DNA of 64,000 bases from Embiotoca jacksoni (lineage: Eukaryota > Chordata > Actinopteri > Embiotocidae). The stretch covers positions 2,276,001 through 2,340,000 of the forward strand of contig JAKOON010000003.1 of NCBI GenBank assembly GCA_022577435.1, given 5' to 3'. Shown here one piece after another: positions 24,701 to 34,215 of the stretch; position 1 is the stretch's first letter; each line of letters opens with the position of its first letter. The notes beneath the pieces are model-generated. The model saw nothing but the letters and a program-made list of their open reading frames with translations, was not told where the DNA came from and did not search any database. The translations under genes were made by a program, and so were the position numbers.

Positions 24701-27387
24701 AACTTCCAGATCTTCGAGGCTGAAAATGTCCCAGAAAATCCTCTCCTGTACTTGTATCCTAACACCCCTAAAGACGAGGCGTTTGGAAAATACTACGTAG
24801 ACAAGATCGGAGGTAAGGACTCCATACAGCACTGCAGATACGTATTATTACTACAAAATACAAGACATTTGAAATCACATGTGAACTCCTTCTCTTTCAG
24901 ATGACAGCCCCTACATAGTGTACATCAGAACCAAGCTGATGTTTATTTCAAAGGAGTGAGTATGAGTCGGATTCACAGCGTCTGGCTTATTCGAATTATA
25001 ACACAAAACTACTCCCTTAAATTCAACAGGCTGAAAACGCATTTCATCGAGGATGCACGGTGCCTATACCCGTTAATGACTGTTTGTCATTGGTCATGTA
25101 GGAACACACTGGAGGCTAAGTCACCAATGCCCTCTGACATGGCACAGGGTGAAGGCCTGGAGCCAGTCGGGCCTTTGTATGGAGAGGCAGCTGGTGAGTC
25201 ATGGCTCTCCTTGCTGTCCAATCCAGCTAAAATCCTTGTCAGGCAAATCACGCTCCCCTTCGTCAGACAGCTCTGTCACCAGCTCTGTTTCGGTCCTGCG
25301 GTGTATGAAATCAGGAGGAACTTGATGTCAACATTCAGTAGAAGTTGTCAGGCGACAGCTATTGTTGAACTAACTGAAGTGTGATGGGGTGTTGGCTGCT
25401 TCTGCTGCATGCACGTGGACTTCAGTCTGCTGCACTAAACATACAATCTAAAAGGTGTGCAGGTGTTTGGGTGGAAACTATTACTGACAAGTCCCTCCAG
25501 GAAATTCTTCCTGCGATCGCAACGATTAAATTCAAGCAATCTCAAGCAATTTTACAAAATTCGCTGTGATTTTCGGTTTGGATATAAAAGACACTTTATC
25601 ACTTTGAGCCCTGCCATGGTTCTCTAAGTTCAATAAATACAAACAAAAAAAAGATGAGAACTAAAATATATCTGTGATGTGCTGCAGGATTATTCTCACA
25701 GGAAGTGATTACATACCAGTCTTTACCAGTTGATGTTAACATTTTTTTGTTGTTGTTGAAAATCTGGCACAAAATAAAACAATCAAAACAATCAGAAAAA
25801 TGAACTGTGAAATCCTGAAGGGACTGTCGAAAGTCATTGATTTGATTTTACATCCTTTTTAATCTTCTTTCTGATGCTTTTACATTTAAACACTTTTCTT
25901 GGCATGATGGCAGGTGACAAATCTACTTTAACCTCTAAAAGTGAATAACTGATTCAAGGGATAGTTTGGATTGCTTAAGGTTGTTTGAGCTGTTTGTTCA
26001 CAGTCAGTATTCCCTGCAGTACATGGAAGTCAGCATGTCTCCAGTTTGGAGAATCAGGCAGTTGTACTGGAACAAAAGCTGAGTTATGTAATGCTGTGGT
26101 CAGTGTCGACATCAAAATGTGTTTCAGCCACCTAAAAAAAAAAGAATCAACACCGGTTAACAGGATGCCGTTTTTAGCTTATCCAGCTGTCTTCAAAGCC
26201 ACCAGACTCCACTGTCATAAACAGTCATTTTACAACGTAGAACTGGTTTATTGCTGGTAAACAGCAGTTCGATCTAAAATGTTAAAATACCGCCAGAGTC
26301 ACACGACAACACACGCAAACTAAGCGTTTGAGGCAGCGGTCGACCAGCAACTCCCACGTTCTGCCAGGTAAAATGACTATTTCGGTCAAAGGACAGTGGT
26401 GGCTTCGAAGAGAGTGGGAGATGCATATAACTGTTCTTTTCCAACAGCAAAGTAAAGCAGTGAAAATATGGTAAATATTGTTACTTTTTTTGAGGTAGCT
26501 AAAACATGTGCCTGACTTAACTTCCCTGCCGGTGCAGCTGCTTGCTTCTCCAAACTGGGGACATGTGGACATCTACTGCAGCTTGGTGGAGGTCGGCACT
26601 GTCTAAAATATACCTTTGAGTTATACTTTGTTGGTTGAATCTATACAAAAACCACAGTGTAAAAACAAGAACTTGCTGTTTTACAAAGGGTTATGTGATT
26701 ATTTATCGGTCATGAGTCTTTTGATTCTTGAGACTTGTCAGATCCCCCAAAAAGTTGTTTATTAGAGCTTTTAAAAGCACTTTTTGGCAGATTTTTGGCC
26801 ATCTAATAGAGCCAGGGTAGCCGTTCAGCCTCGTACTGCAGTCTTTATGTGAAGTCAAGCTAAACAGCTGCTCAGTGTAATTTTAGTTATCAAGGGCACC
26901 ATATAAGAGTTGTGTTAAACTGTTCCTTTAAGAATTAAACATGTATGTAACTTTAGTACAGTTTGAACTGTGATATTAAAAAGTTAAACAAACTGAAATG
27001 ACTGAAGAAAGTGATAAGCAGTTCATGAATGTTTTGCATGAAGCTCCTTACAGCATCCCTCTTTACTTTTTCTTTTTTTTGGCTTCCATTTTTGTCACTT
27101 ATTTACCCGTGAAAGCATTTCCACAAATAAACCACACAGCCATGACACCAGAAACAACTTTCTCTTTCTCTTTTCCCTCAGAACAAGATGTGGATCTTCT
27201 TCATCTGCAGTGCCCTCTGGAAACTCACCCTGATCCCATGCTGAGTGGTTCTGTTGAACCCGCTATGGAGGATTTTATTACCTGTCTCAACCAGAACATC
27301 TGTGACATCCAGCAGGATGAGCCTGACTTCTGTTTTCAGGGATTTAACTGCCTGCCGCCACAGTCCTGTGGAAGCATTTTCCAGTAG
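15723..27387 (+). CDS. stat2: Signal transducer and activator of transcription 2 (STAT2), 23 coding exons, 793 aa
   Basis: Coding exons: 15723-15853, 15945-16089, 17100-17195, 17368-17460, 17554-17632, 18420-18499, 18583-18731, 18971-19129, 19215-19304, 20390-20449, 20567-20587, 20707-20800, 21041-21088, 21793-21876, 21977-22075, 22180-22315, 22805-22857, 23579-23664, 24393-24529, 24624-24812, 24901-24955, 25102-25193, 27182-27387. Their lengths sum to 2382 nt, with every phase consistent. STAT2 is the type-I-interferon transcription factor. It is phosphorylated by receptor-bound kinases, pairs with STAT1 and joins IRF9 as ISGF3 in the nucleus. Seen here: N-terminal domain (1-124), coiled coil (to about 310), DNA-binding domain (about 311-478), linker (to about 567), SH2 domain with GTFLLRFSES (R594), and Y684 in VYIRTKL at the place of the activating tyrosine. 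The acidic tail is about 100 residues, shorter than in mammals. STAT2 rather than another STAT is supported by the tail and by the neighbouring apof. Confidence 0.96.
16270..16776 (-). repeat. Family B repeat (short transposon-like), copy in a stat2 intron
   Basis: Reading the minus strand, it starts CAGTCCCTCCGGGGAATAG and runs through the AATTCAGGCAATCTC motif to the GATTGTT-like end. It shares long stretches with 17665-18290, 19512-20200, 25489-25828, 42677-43430 and 48727-49002. Confidence 0.7.
16805..16960. repeat. Possible LINE 3'-end fragment (GATAGATA...TTAATCCC type)
   Basis: TAGATAGATAGATAATTACT, followed by TCATTAATCCCACAACGGGA and CTACAGCAGC, resembles the conserved tail of fish LINE-type dispersed repeats. 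It is recognised from memory only. Confidence 0.35.
17368..19129 (+). other. stat2: stat2 exons for the STAT coiled-coil domain
   Basis: Exons 17368-17460, 17554-17632, 18420-18499, 18583-18731 and 18971-19129 give about residues 125-310. They include LEEQQDEFDFKYQT and KELQEWQRRQQKACIGAP, typical of the STAT four-helix coiled coil that in STAT2 contacts IRF9. The acceptor at 17553 is unusual: it follows a run of nine or more G bases (TTTTTTGGG...ATATAG). Confidence 0.92.
17665..18290 (+). repeat. Family B repeat, copy in a stat2 intron
   Basis: It shares AACAAAACTCACTTTATTAA, GGAAGTGACGGGGTTTGTGG and TCACTTTGAGCCCCGTGATG with the copies at 19.5 and 42.7 kb. It sits between stat2 exons 17554-17632 and 18420-18499. 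Confidence 0.75.
19512..20200 (+). repeat. Family B repeat, copy in a stat2 intron
   Basis: The internal blocks are the same as in the 17.7-kb copy (AACAAAACTGACTTTATAAA, GAAGTGACGGGGTTTGTGGG, TTTGAGCCCTGTGATGG). The right part ends in TTTTTGATCAAAACAATCAT. It fills most of the intron 19305-20389. Confidence 0.75.
21158..21788. repeat. GT-rich VNTR (GTGTGTTTG / GTGTGTGATCT units) in a stat2 intron
   Basis: About 630 bp of alternating GTGTGTTTG(GT) and GTGTGTGATCT modules with TTCG variants. It fills nearly the whole intron 21089-21792 and ends only four bases before the exon, so the acceptor region itself is made of repeat. Confidence 0.95.
22180..23664 (+). other. stat2: stat2 exons for the STAT linker domain
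   Basis: Exons 22180-22315, 22805-22857 and 23579-23664 encode about residues 477-567. They contain LSWQFLSATKRGLDEAQ, SWSKFSKEN and TFWVWFDGILVMVKTYLEDL, the helical linker between the DNA-binding and SH2 domains. Confidence 0.92.
24393..24955 (+). other. stat2: stat2 exons for the SH2 domain and activating tyrosine
   Basis: Exons 24393-24529, 24624-24812 and 24901-24955 encode about residues 568-694. GTFLLRFSES supplies the phosphotyrosine-binding arginine (R594). Y684 in PYIVYIRTKL aligns with the JAK-phosphorylated tyrosine of STAT2 (Y690 in human). Confidence 0.93.
25102..27387 (+). other. stat2: stat2 exons for the C-terminal transactivation tail
   Basis: Exons 25102-25193 and 27182-27387 encode about residues 695-793, acidic and glutamine/cysteine-containing (MEDFITCLNQNICDIQQDE), ending in TAG at 27385-27387. 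The donor at 25193/25194 is a strong G|GTGAGT. The 2-kb intron between the two exons is the longest in the gene. A further alternative exon there cannot be ruled out, but none is evident. Confidence 0.88.
25489..25828 (+). repeat. Family B repeat, near-complete copy with inverted ends
   Basis: The left end is AAGTCCCTCCAGGAAATTC. The right end is GAAATCCTGAAGGGACTG, which is its imperfect inverse. The ends define a short, non-coding, inverted-repeat element of about 340 bp. It looks like a non-autonomous DNA transposon; the CAG/CTG ends suggest hAT, but this is inference. It lies in the last stat2 intron. Confidence 0.7.
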
Positions 27388-28040
<653 letters not shown>

Positions 28041-29261
28041 AGGAGTTATTTATATTCTGTTCATGAATAAAAAAATTGTGAATTACCAATTAGGGATGTA
28101 TTTTTTTTTACATCATGATGACAGTAGTTTGCTGCACTAAACCTGCCTTAATCAAAGTTGTTAAAAACGGAGATAAAAGTTGAATTATGCATTTTCTGCT
28201 TTCAAATAACATGCAGATTTACGTTGATTTAAGTTGCTATTCATATACAGACTGTATATGAAAGCACGTTACAGCTGAAGTTTTTTAATTTATCCTCATC
28301 TGCAGCAGCTGTTTGCAGCAACAGGTGTCGTGCCACGTGACGACCTGTCTTCAATTGAAGAGTTTATATTTAATGAAAAATAAAAGCAACTTTCTGTTCA
28401 TCCCAACATCAAATCATTCTGAGAGTACAGTTTATACGACCATTGAGGCATTCAAATAAAATATTGAGATAAAGAATATGCGAATAAATAGACTAGACGA
28501 CGGGGTGCTTTTGTTTTTACGGCAGAGGCGTCTCAATACGGCACAACGTGTTGTACAGGAAGCATTAATTAAGTTAATAAAGACATCGTTTGTTGCGGAA
28601 CGGACACAAGACAAAAGAAAATGAAGGTCAGTGTGTACTTTACTTATTTTCGTCAGCTGATATATTTTTTTGAGCCGTCTGGCTGCGTGAGTCACGTTTT
28701 TCACATCTTTCCTCCTTTTCAATGTTATATCGCCGTCGTGGCCAACATTACGTCATTTATTTGTTTTATTAAATATATCAACAGCTTCATTTGACTTCCA
28801 CTGTTGTTAGAGAATAAGAGAGAATAAGTTACACGTTTTATTTTTAGCAGAGTGAAGATCTTTATCAAGTCAGTGCGGTGACGTATCACAAAGAAGTTTG
28901 GATTAATTCAGCTCAAGTTGTGGACAAAAGTTAAGGTGAAAACTGACTTCGGACACGTGCACATGCCACAATAAAGTTATCCTCATAGATTTGCTAATAT
29001 GCTAAACATTATACACTATTATACTATTAAAAGTTAGGATGGAAAATAGGGTTGTAAACAACTGTAAAAGTAAGAATGTGTTTAGTGAATGAACTGAACC
29101 ACTTAGTAAAGGTCTGTTTACAGTTTAAAATGCTATGAAGTTATTTTTTGTGTTTTTTTTTTTTTTTTATACAGGTATAACAACCAGAATCAGCTTTATG
29201 GGCCAGGACACATTGTTGTAGCTTCTCTCTCTCTGTGCAAACAAAACAAAAACAGACAGAC

Positions 29262-29412
29262 ATAAATAGACATAAAACATAGACACATGTATGTGTGTGT
29301 GTGTATATATGTATGTATGTATGTGTGTATATATATATATATATGTATATACATATATATATATATATACACACACACATACACACACACATATGTGTCT
29401 ATTTATGTTTTA
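29262..29412. repeat. Imperfect inverted repeat of GT/AT and AT/AC runs
   Basis: The left arm contains AGACACATGTATGTGTGTG, and the right arm contains CACACACATATGTGTCT, its near inverse. The centre is alternating TA. The flanks (ATAGACATAAAACATAG and CTATTTATGTTTTAT) extend the symmetry imperfectly. Confidence 0.75.
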
Positions 29413-30160
29413 TATACATACATACATACAGCTAAGAACTCCTAATCCATAATTAAAATATGCAAGCAAAACATAAACAGAGATATTTGTTTACAAGCCA
29501 GATAATTGTATTCTCATGATTGGCGCCTGCACTCGGACGTGTCCCAAAATACTCCTGAAACAGGAGTTAAAGTAAAAATCGTCTCTTTCTTCCAATGCGA
29601 CTGCCGGAGGCGAAGTGCAGCGCGTCCACGTCACCAACATGCGCCGGGCTCCAGGTAAGCGCTGTTGTTCACCATCTTTCTATCCTCAACATCTTGTCGC
29701 CCTGTGTGATGATTTTAAGACGGTGCGTTCGTCTTTGAGCCATCGCTTCGGGTCGTCTCCCAGATAGCTGTGATTTTATTGATTGCACATATATAGAAGG
29801 ATTTCTCAGTTTCCCAGAGTCTGAGGGAAGTCTTCAGATGTATTTGTTTTCTAGTCCAACAGTCAAACATCCCAGAATATTCAGTTTACCATGACATGAA
29901 ACAAAGACTATCTGTACATTGGCTTTTGAGGTTGGTTTGTTTTTCTAGCAGTTTTAATTGAAACAGCTACAGATTGATCATCTATTCAGTTAATTGACTG
30001 TTTCAGACGTTTTTAAAGACAGAAGACGAAGTGTTAAAATTTGATGACGACACGAGTGTCTCTGACTTCGATGTCTTGTGTGGAAGAGAAGTGTTGTAAT
30101 GAGTGTTACGGCCTCAACCCTCAGTAGATAAATTCCTCCACACAATTCAAACATGCATAT

Positions 30161-30162
<2 letters not shown>

Positions 30163-30208
<46 letters not shown>
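30163..30208. repeat. (CA)n microsatellite
   Basis: A pure run of about 22 CA repeats. Confidence 0.96.
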
Positions 30209-30212
<4 letters not shown>

Positions 30213-30732
30213 CACCGAGTGCGAGATCACCTGAATCCCTCTCTATCATTAGTCATGCACTATCAGCAGAAGCAGCGCAGAGTTGAGACACATTGCAGAG
30301 TCATCAGTTCCTGAATCACTGAAATGGGGCTCGTTGTGTTGGACTGAAATATCCTCTTCTGATTTTGTAACTTTTTTTTGTTTTTTTTCACGTGATGTTA
30401 AAACGTGCAGACTTGTTGTTTCACAAAAAAAAAAAAATCTGTGCAGCTGTGAAAGATGTGTCACAAAATAGAATTTATTACATAGAATGAACACGTGATG
30501 AAATCCTGGGCAGACAGAGTAAATATTATAAAAGCAAGCAGCTATAAAACATCCCTTTAAATATAATTGGTTGAAACATTGACAACATAAATCAAAGTAA
30601 TGACCAAGAAATGTCCGTTTTAAAACTGAAAGTGACCGGATGTTGACGGTGCTGCGCCTGCCTCGTATGTCAGAAGATGTCAACGCTGGTATGAGGAGAG
30701 CAGTAAGACCTGGTTCATCTCCAGCGTTCGCC

Positions 30733-31358
30733 AGAGGCTGCAGAGGAGGCTGCAGAGGAGGCTGCAGGGGAGGCTGCAGGGGAGGCTGCAGGGGAGGCTT
30801 CAGGGGAGGCTTCAGAGGAGGCTGCAGAGGAGGCTTCAGAGGAGGCTTCAGAGGAGGCTGCAGAGGAGGCTGCAGAGGAGGCTTCAGAGGAGGCTGCAGA
30901 GGAGGCTTCAGAGGAGGCTTCAGAGGAGGCTTCAGAGGAGGCTGCAGAGGAGGCTGCAGAGGAGGCTTCAGAGGAGGCTGCAGAGGAGGCTTCAGAGGAG
31001 GCTTCAGAGGAGGCTGCAGAGGAGGCTGCAGAGGAGGCTTCAGAGGAGGCTGCAGAGGAGGCTTCAGAGGAGGCTTCAGAGGAGGCTTCAGAGGAGGCTG
31101 CAGAGGAGGCTGCAGAGGAGGCTGCAGAGGAGGCTTCAGAGGAGGCTGCAGAGGAGGCTGCAGAGGAGGCTGCAGAGGAGGCTTCAGAGGAGGCTTCAGA
31201 GGAGGCTGCAGAGGAGGCTTCAGAGGAGGCTGCAGAGGAGGCTTCAGAGGAGGCTTCAGAGGAGGCTGCAGAGGAGGCTGCAGAGGAGGCTGCAGAGGAG
31301 GCTTCAGAGGAGGCTGCAGAGGAGGCTTCAGAGGAGGCTTCAGAGGAGGCTGCAGAGG
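30733..31358. repeat. 12-bp minisatellite overlapping the gpr84 stop codon
   Basis: About 52 tandem copies of GGAGGCTGCAGA or GGAGGCTTCAGA; a few units at the distal end have GGGGAGG. The two forms alternate in longer repeating blocks. The proximal end lies inside the last codons of gpr84, so the array appears to have expanded from the C-terminal coding sequence. Both strands are open for over 200 codons, by composition only. Confidence 0.96.
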
Positions 31359-32527
31359 CGGGTGAAGGGCGCGGCAGCCCTGCTGAGCAGCATGCGGTAG
31401 GCCTGTTGGAACTGCCGGTTCATGACGGCGTAGAGCACCGGGTTGATGCAGCTGTTGAGCCAGGTGAGGTTTGCACAGAACATGTGCAGCACCTGCGGGG
31501 CGCGGTTCCGTTTGTCGGCGATGTTCAGCAGCAGGAAGGGGACGAAGCAGAACACAAAACACAGGAACACGGTGAAGCACATGCGGGTGACGCGTTTAAA
31601 CTCGACGTCGTCTCCTGAGGTTGTGGAGTGGGAGGAGGCGACGGGTGTCGCTGAAGACGGTGAACGGACGATATCGGCGGTCAGCTCGTTGGCTGTTGCG
31701 AAGCTCTGAGCGGACATGGACGGCTTCTCCCGGGTGATCTCGTCCGTACTTCGGGCCGGTTCTGCCTGGCTGCTCAGCTCACAGCTGCTCGTCCTTCCGA
31801 CGCCGCTGTTGTCGGTTCCGTGAGCCGAGGGCGCCGGTTTCCTCCTCGACGACCGGCGGCTGAGCCGGTAGCGGAGCAGAGCCCGTGATGCCATCTGCAC
31901 ACGTCTGTAGATGAGCAGGTAGAAAGCCGCGACGCAGCCGAGGCCGACGAAGAAGTAAAGAACCAGCAGGATGGTGGTGTAGGGGCGACCTCTGGTGCGA
32001 TGGAAGCTGCACGTGCACACCTGCGGCACGAACACGTAGACCGGCCAGAGCGGGCCGAAGCTGGCCAGGCCGAGCACCCACGTCGAGATCAGGAGTAGAA
32101 CGAGGCCGCGGTTGGAAAACACACGGTCAAACACGGAGCGCTTGGAAACCAGGAGATATCTGCTCACCGCCAGCAGGCAGAGGGTGATGATGGAAACCGA
32201 GTTGGAGAGGAAGAGGAGCATGCCGAAGACGCGGCACCAGAGCTGACCGCTGCGCCATCGGAGGTGCAGATAGGAATCGACCGAGATGGGCTGCAGGACG
32301 ACGCAGTACAGGAGATCGGCCGCGGCCAGGTTGACGATGAGCACGTTGAAGCGGGTCCTGAGACGGGCGTCCGAGAGGAAGGCCAGAACGGTCATCAGGT
32401 TCCCCGCCGTGCCGGTGACGGTCACGGCACATCCCCAGAGCACAGCGACGTAGCGGTAGCCAACGACAGAAGGACTGTAGCAGGAGAAGAGGTCGTCCTG
32501 CGTTTGGTGTGTTTGGTTCATCGGCAT
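31340..32527 (-). CDS. gpr84: G-protein coupled receptor 84, 395 aa
   Basis: Single coding exon. GPR84 is a plasma-membrane class A receptor of myeloid cells that responds to medium-chain fatty acids and couples to Gi. Visible: N-glycosylation site NQT at residue 4, TM1 with GN (N43), TM2 with LAAAD (D71), a conserved cysteine C98 before TM3, SRY (122-124) in place of DRY, a long basic and serine-rich third loop (about 215-310), TM6 with FCFVPFLLLNI, and TM7 with NSCINPVLYAV. Length agrees with the about 396 aa of mammalian GPR84. The ATG at 32527 lies just after an acceptor (CCTGACAG|G) at 32534/32533, as expected when the 5' UTR sits on a separate exon. The TGA lies inside the first units of the 12-bp minisatellite. 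Adjacency to znf385a is the same as in human. Confidence 0.96.
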   Translation of the reverse strand: MPMNQTHQTQDDLFSCYSPSVVGYRYVAVLWGCAVTVTGTAGNLMTVLAFLSDARLRTRFNVLIVNLAAADLLYCVVLQPISVDSYLHLRWRSGQLWCRVFGMLLFLSNSVSIITLCLLAVSRYLLVSKRSVFDRVFSNRGLVLLLISTWVLGLASFGPLWPVYVFVPQVCTCSFHRTRGRPYTTILLVLYFFVGLGCVAAFYLLIYRRVQMASRALLRYRLSRRSSRRKPAPSAHGTDNSGVGRTSSCELSSQAEPARSTDEITREKPSMSAQSFATANELTADIVRSPSSATPVASSHSTTSGDDVEFKRVTRMCFTVFLCFVFCFVPFLLLNIADKRNRAPQVLHMFCANLTWLNSCINPVLYAVMNRQFQQAYRMLLSRAAAPFTRLCSLL

Positions 32528-33060
32528 CCTGTCAGGGACCAGAAACAGAAATTACAGTAACTTCTTTGTAATGTGCTCATTTCCAGATTTAAACTCATCA
32601 GTGGCAGCGGTGAAACAGGAAGTCACCGCTTCACTACTTCTGTTTTTGCAAAAAGGGACCGAAGTGTTTGTTGGCTTAATTTTATTTTTGTGAGCATAGT
32701 TTTTGCAGTTTTGGGATAATATATTATATTTTTTTGGTTTTCTGAATTACACAGCTTAAAAATGTCCTCACTGTTCTCATGAACAAAGTAGAAACAGGCT
32801 TCGTAGACAGTAAGATCTCAAACAAACTGCTTTTTATGTAAGTTACAAAACATTATGTATTTGTCAATTGTTTTTTTTAAACTGAAACTTTAAAACTTCA
32901 TTTTATAGATCATGACTCTCAATTAGTAAAAAAAAAAAAAAGATATTTAATACAGCTTTAACTAAACCAAGATAAAACTACACATCATTTTTACTTACAG
33001 TTTAATTTGTTGGTCAATAAGATTTACTGTTTTAAAATATTCTAGTCGTGACGTTCTCAC

Positions 33061-33200
33061 CTGAAGTGTCGGTTTTACTCGGTGTGTGCCGGCGTTATTC
33101 TGAGTTGTGTTTCTCTTCCTGTTGATATTTCTGCTCGTGTGCATCTTCTGTGTTGCTTCAGTTCTCTACATGGTGACATGGTGTGAAGACTGGTTTTTCC
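33061..33200 (-). other. gpr84: Candidate gpr84 5' untranslated exon
   Basis: On the minus strand a strong donor, CTTCAG|GTGAGAAC, lies at 33061/33060. It pairs with the acceptor just before the gpr84 ATG and gives an intron of about 530 bp. The 5' limit is a guess. Confidence 0.4.
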
Positions 33201-33331
33201 ATTTTGTGTTTAAAGACAGGAAGAGGATGTCATTGGTTTTTAGTTTGTGATTTCAGAGATTGAACAGGCTCTTTGCCAACAGCGTTTGTGTTTCTAATAA
33301 TGTTCACATGATCAAAATGTGCTTTTGTGCA

Positions 33332-33377
33332 CACATTAATGAAAGTGAAACTTGAAAGTGAAACTTTCATTAATGTG
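33332..33377 (-). promoter_or_regulatory. Palindromic double IRF/ISRE-like element upstream of gpr84
   Basis: Two copies of GAAAGTGAAAC (33341-33351 and 33354-33364) are 13 bp apart. They match the IRF/ISRE pattern GAAANNGAAA. They are enclosed by perfect 15-bp inverted arms, CACATTAATGAAAGT (33332-33346) and its complement (33363-33377). The site is about 800 bp upstream of the gpr84 ATG and probably 100-250 bp upstream of its first exon. Confidence 0.6.
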
Positions 33378-34009
33378 ATTTGATGATTTAATGTGATTTA
33401 TTTAAATGTGTGTTTATAGCCCCGTTCATCCTTTTCATGACACAACTGCCATTTTGAATCCTCGTGTTTTAGTGCTGATAGTTAAGGACCGAATACTTTA
33501 CGTGGCTCGTTTAGTATAAATAAAACGGCACATATTCAAAATACTTGCAGCTGTAGTCACACAGTTACGAATACAATACCGTGTCTCGGGTGAGAAAATA
33601 TAAACTTTTTAAACATTTTTATATAGACGGTATATAAAATAATCTCGGGAGTCCAACATTTTTTTTCCGACTGCCAGCAGTCACACCTGAGCAGAAGAAA
33701 CCATTTAAAAAGACAACATTTTCTTAAATGAATGTAGCACACTTACTGTGTTTTCCATCGACACCGAGGCGCTCTCTCCAGAGACACTAAGCTACTCAAA
33801 TATGAAAATATACTTGAGTATTTGTTTGTAGTCAAATGTCTGCATGCACTGCTGATGGTGCGTCCTGCCGTCATGCAATTTATCACAAGTATCTTATTTA
33901 TATTTATATCTGTGGTTTCTAATTTTACACCAGTGAAGATGATCATTTTAAAAGGCAACACAAATTTTCCTCATAAAGGTCGATAGCGGTTGAATGAAAG
34001 TCGCAGATG

Positions 34010-34215
34010 ACGGTTGCAGCAGCTCGCAGCAGGCCGGTCCAAACCGTCGCATTATGACAGCGGCGTCACGGGGTGGATCAGCTGTGCAGCTGTGAGGTTC
34101 GCAGGCAGCGTGTGCAGCACCTGCGGGGCAGAGTTGTGTTTGCCGGCTTCGTTCAGCAGCAGGAAGATCGTCCTCCGCTCGGTTTGTTTGGTTCATCAGC
34201 TTCCTGTCACGTAAC
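34010..34215 (-). pseudogene. gpr84 pseudogene fragment (internally deleted copy)
   Basis: The minus strand opens with ATG AACCAAACAAACC..., close to the gpr84 start. After 'GAGGACGA' it jumps directly to the TM6-TM7 coding text (FLLLNEAGKHNSAPQVLHT, then ANLT). A frame shift lies at the joint, and further changes and a stop follow. Residual similarity continues to the gpr84 C-terminus near 34010. About 900 bp of the receptor is missing. The short match CTTC at the joint suggests a microhomology deletion. It lies 1.5 kb upstream of intact gpr84, so it is a dead tandem duplicate. Confidence 0.85.

Larger units (their letters stand above)
28041..30730. other. Intergenic spacer between stat2 and gpr84
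   Basis: No convincing coding exon. It holds an inverted AT/GT hairpin (29262-29412), a probable dispersed fragment (AGAATCAGCTTTATGGGCC at 29188), a GC-richer patch with a possible exon and donor near 29640-29655, a (CA)n run, and the likely gpr84 3' UTR end (minus-strand AATAAA at 30473-30478). Confidence 0.5.

Noticed and set aside
30640..31365. A 241-codon plus-strand frame of Gly-Gly-Cys/Phe-Arg repeats
   Set aside because: Opposite strand of the same minisatellite, with no start context, splice sites or protein-like flanks.
30249..31580. A 443-codon open frame on the minus strand with a Pro-Pro-Leu-Gln/Lys repeat
   Set aside because: It is the gpr84 C-terminus in the wrong frame running through a 12-bp minisatellite; a unit length divisible by three keeps any frame open.
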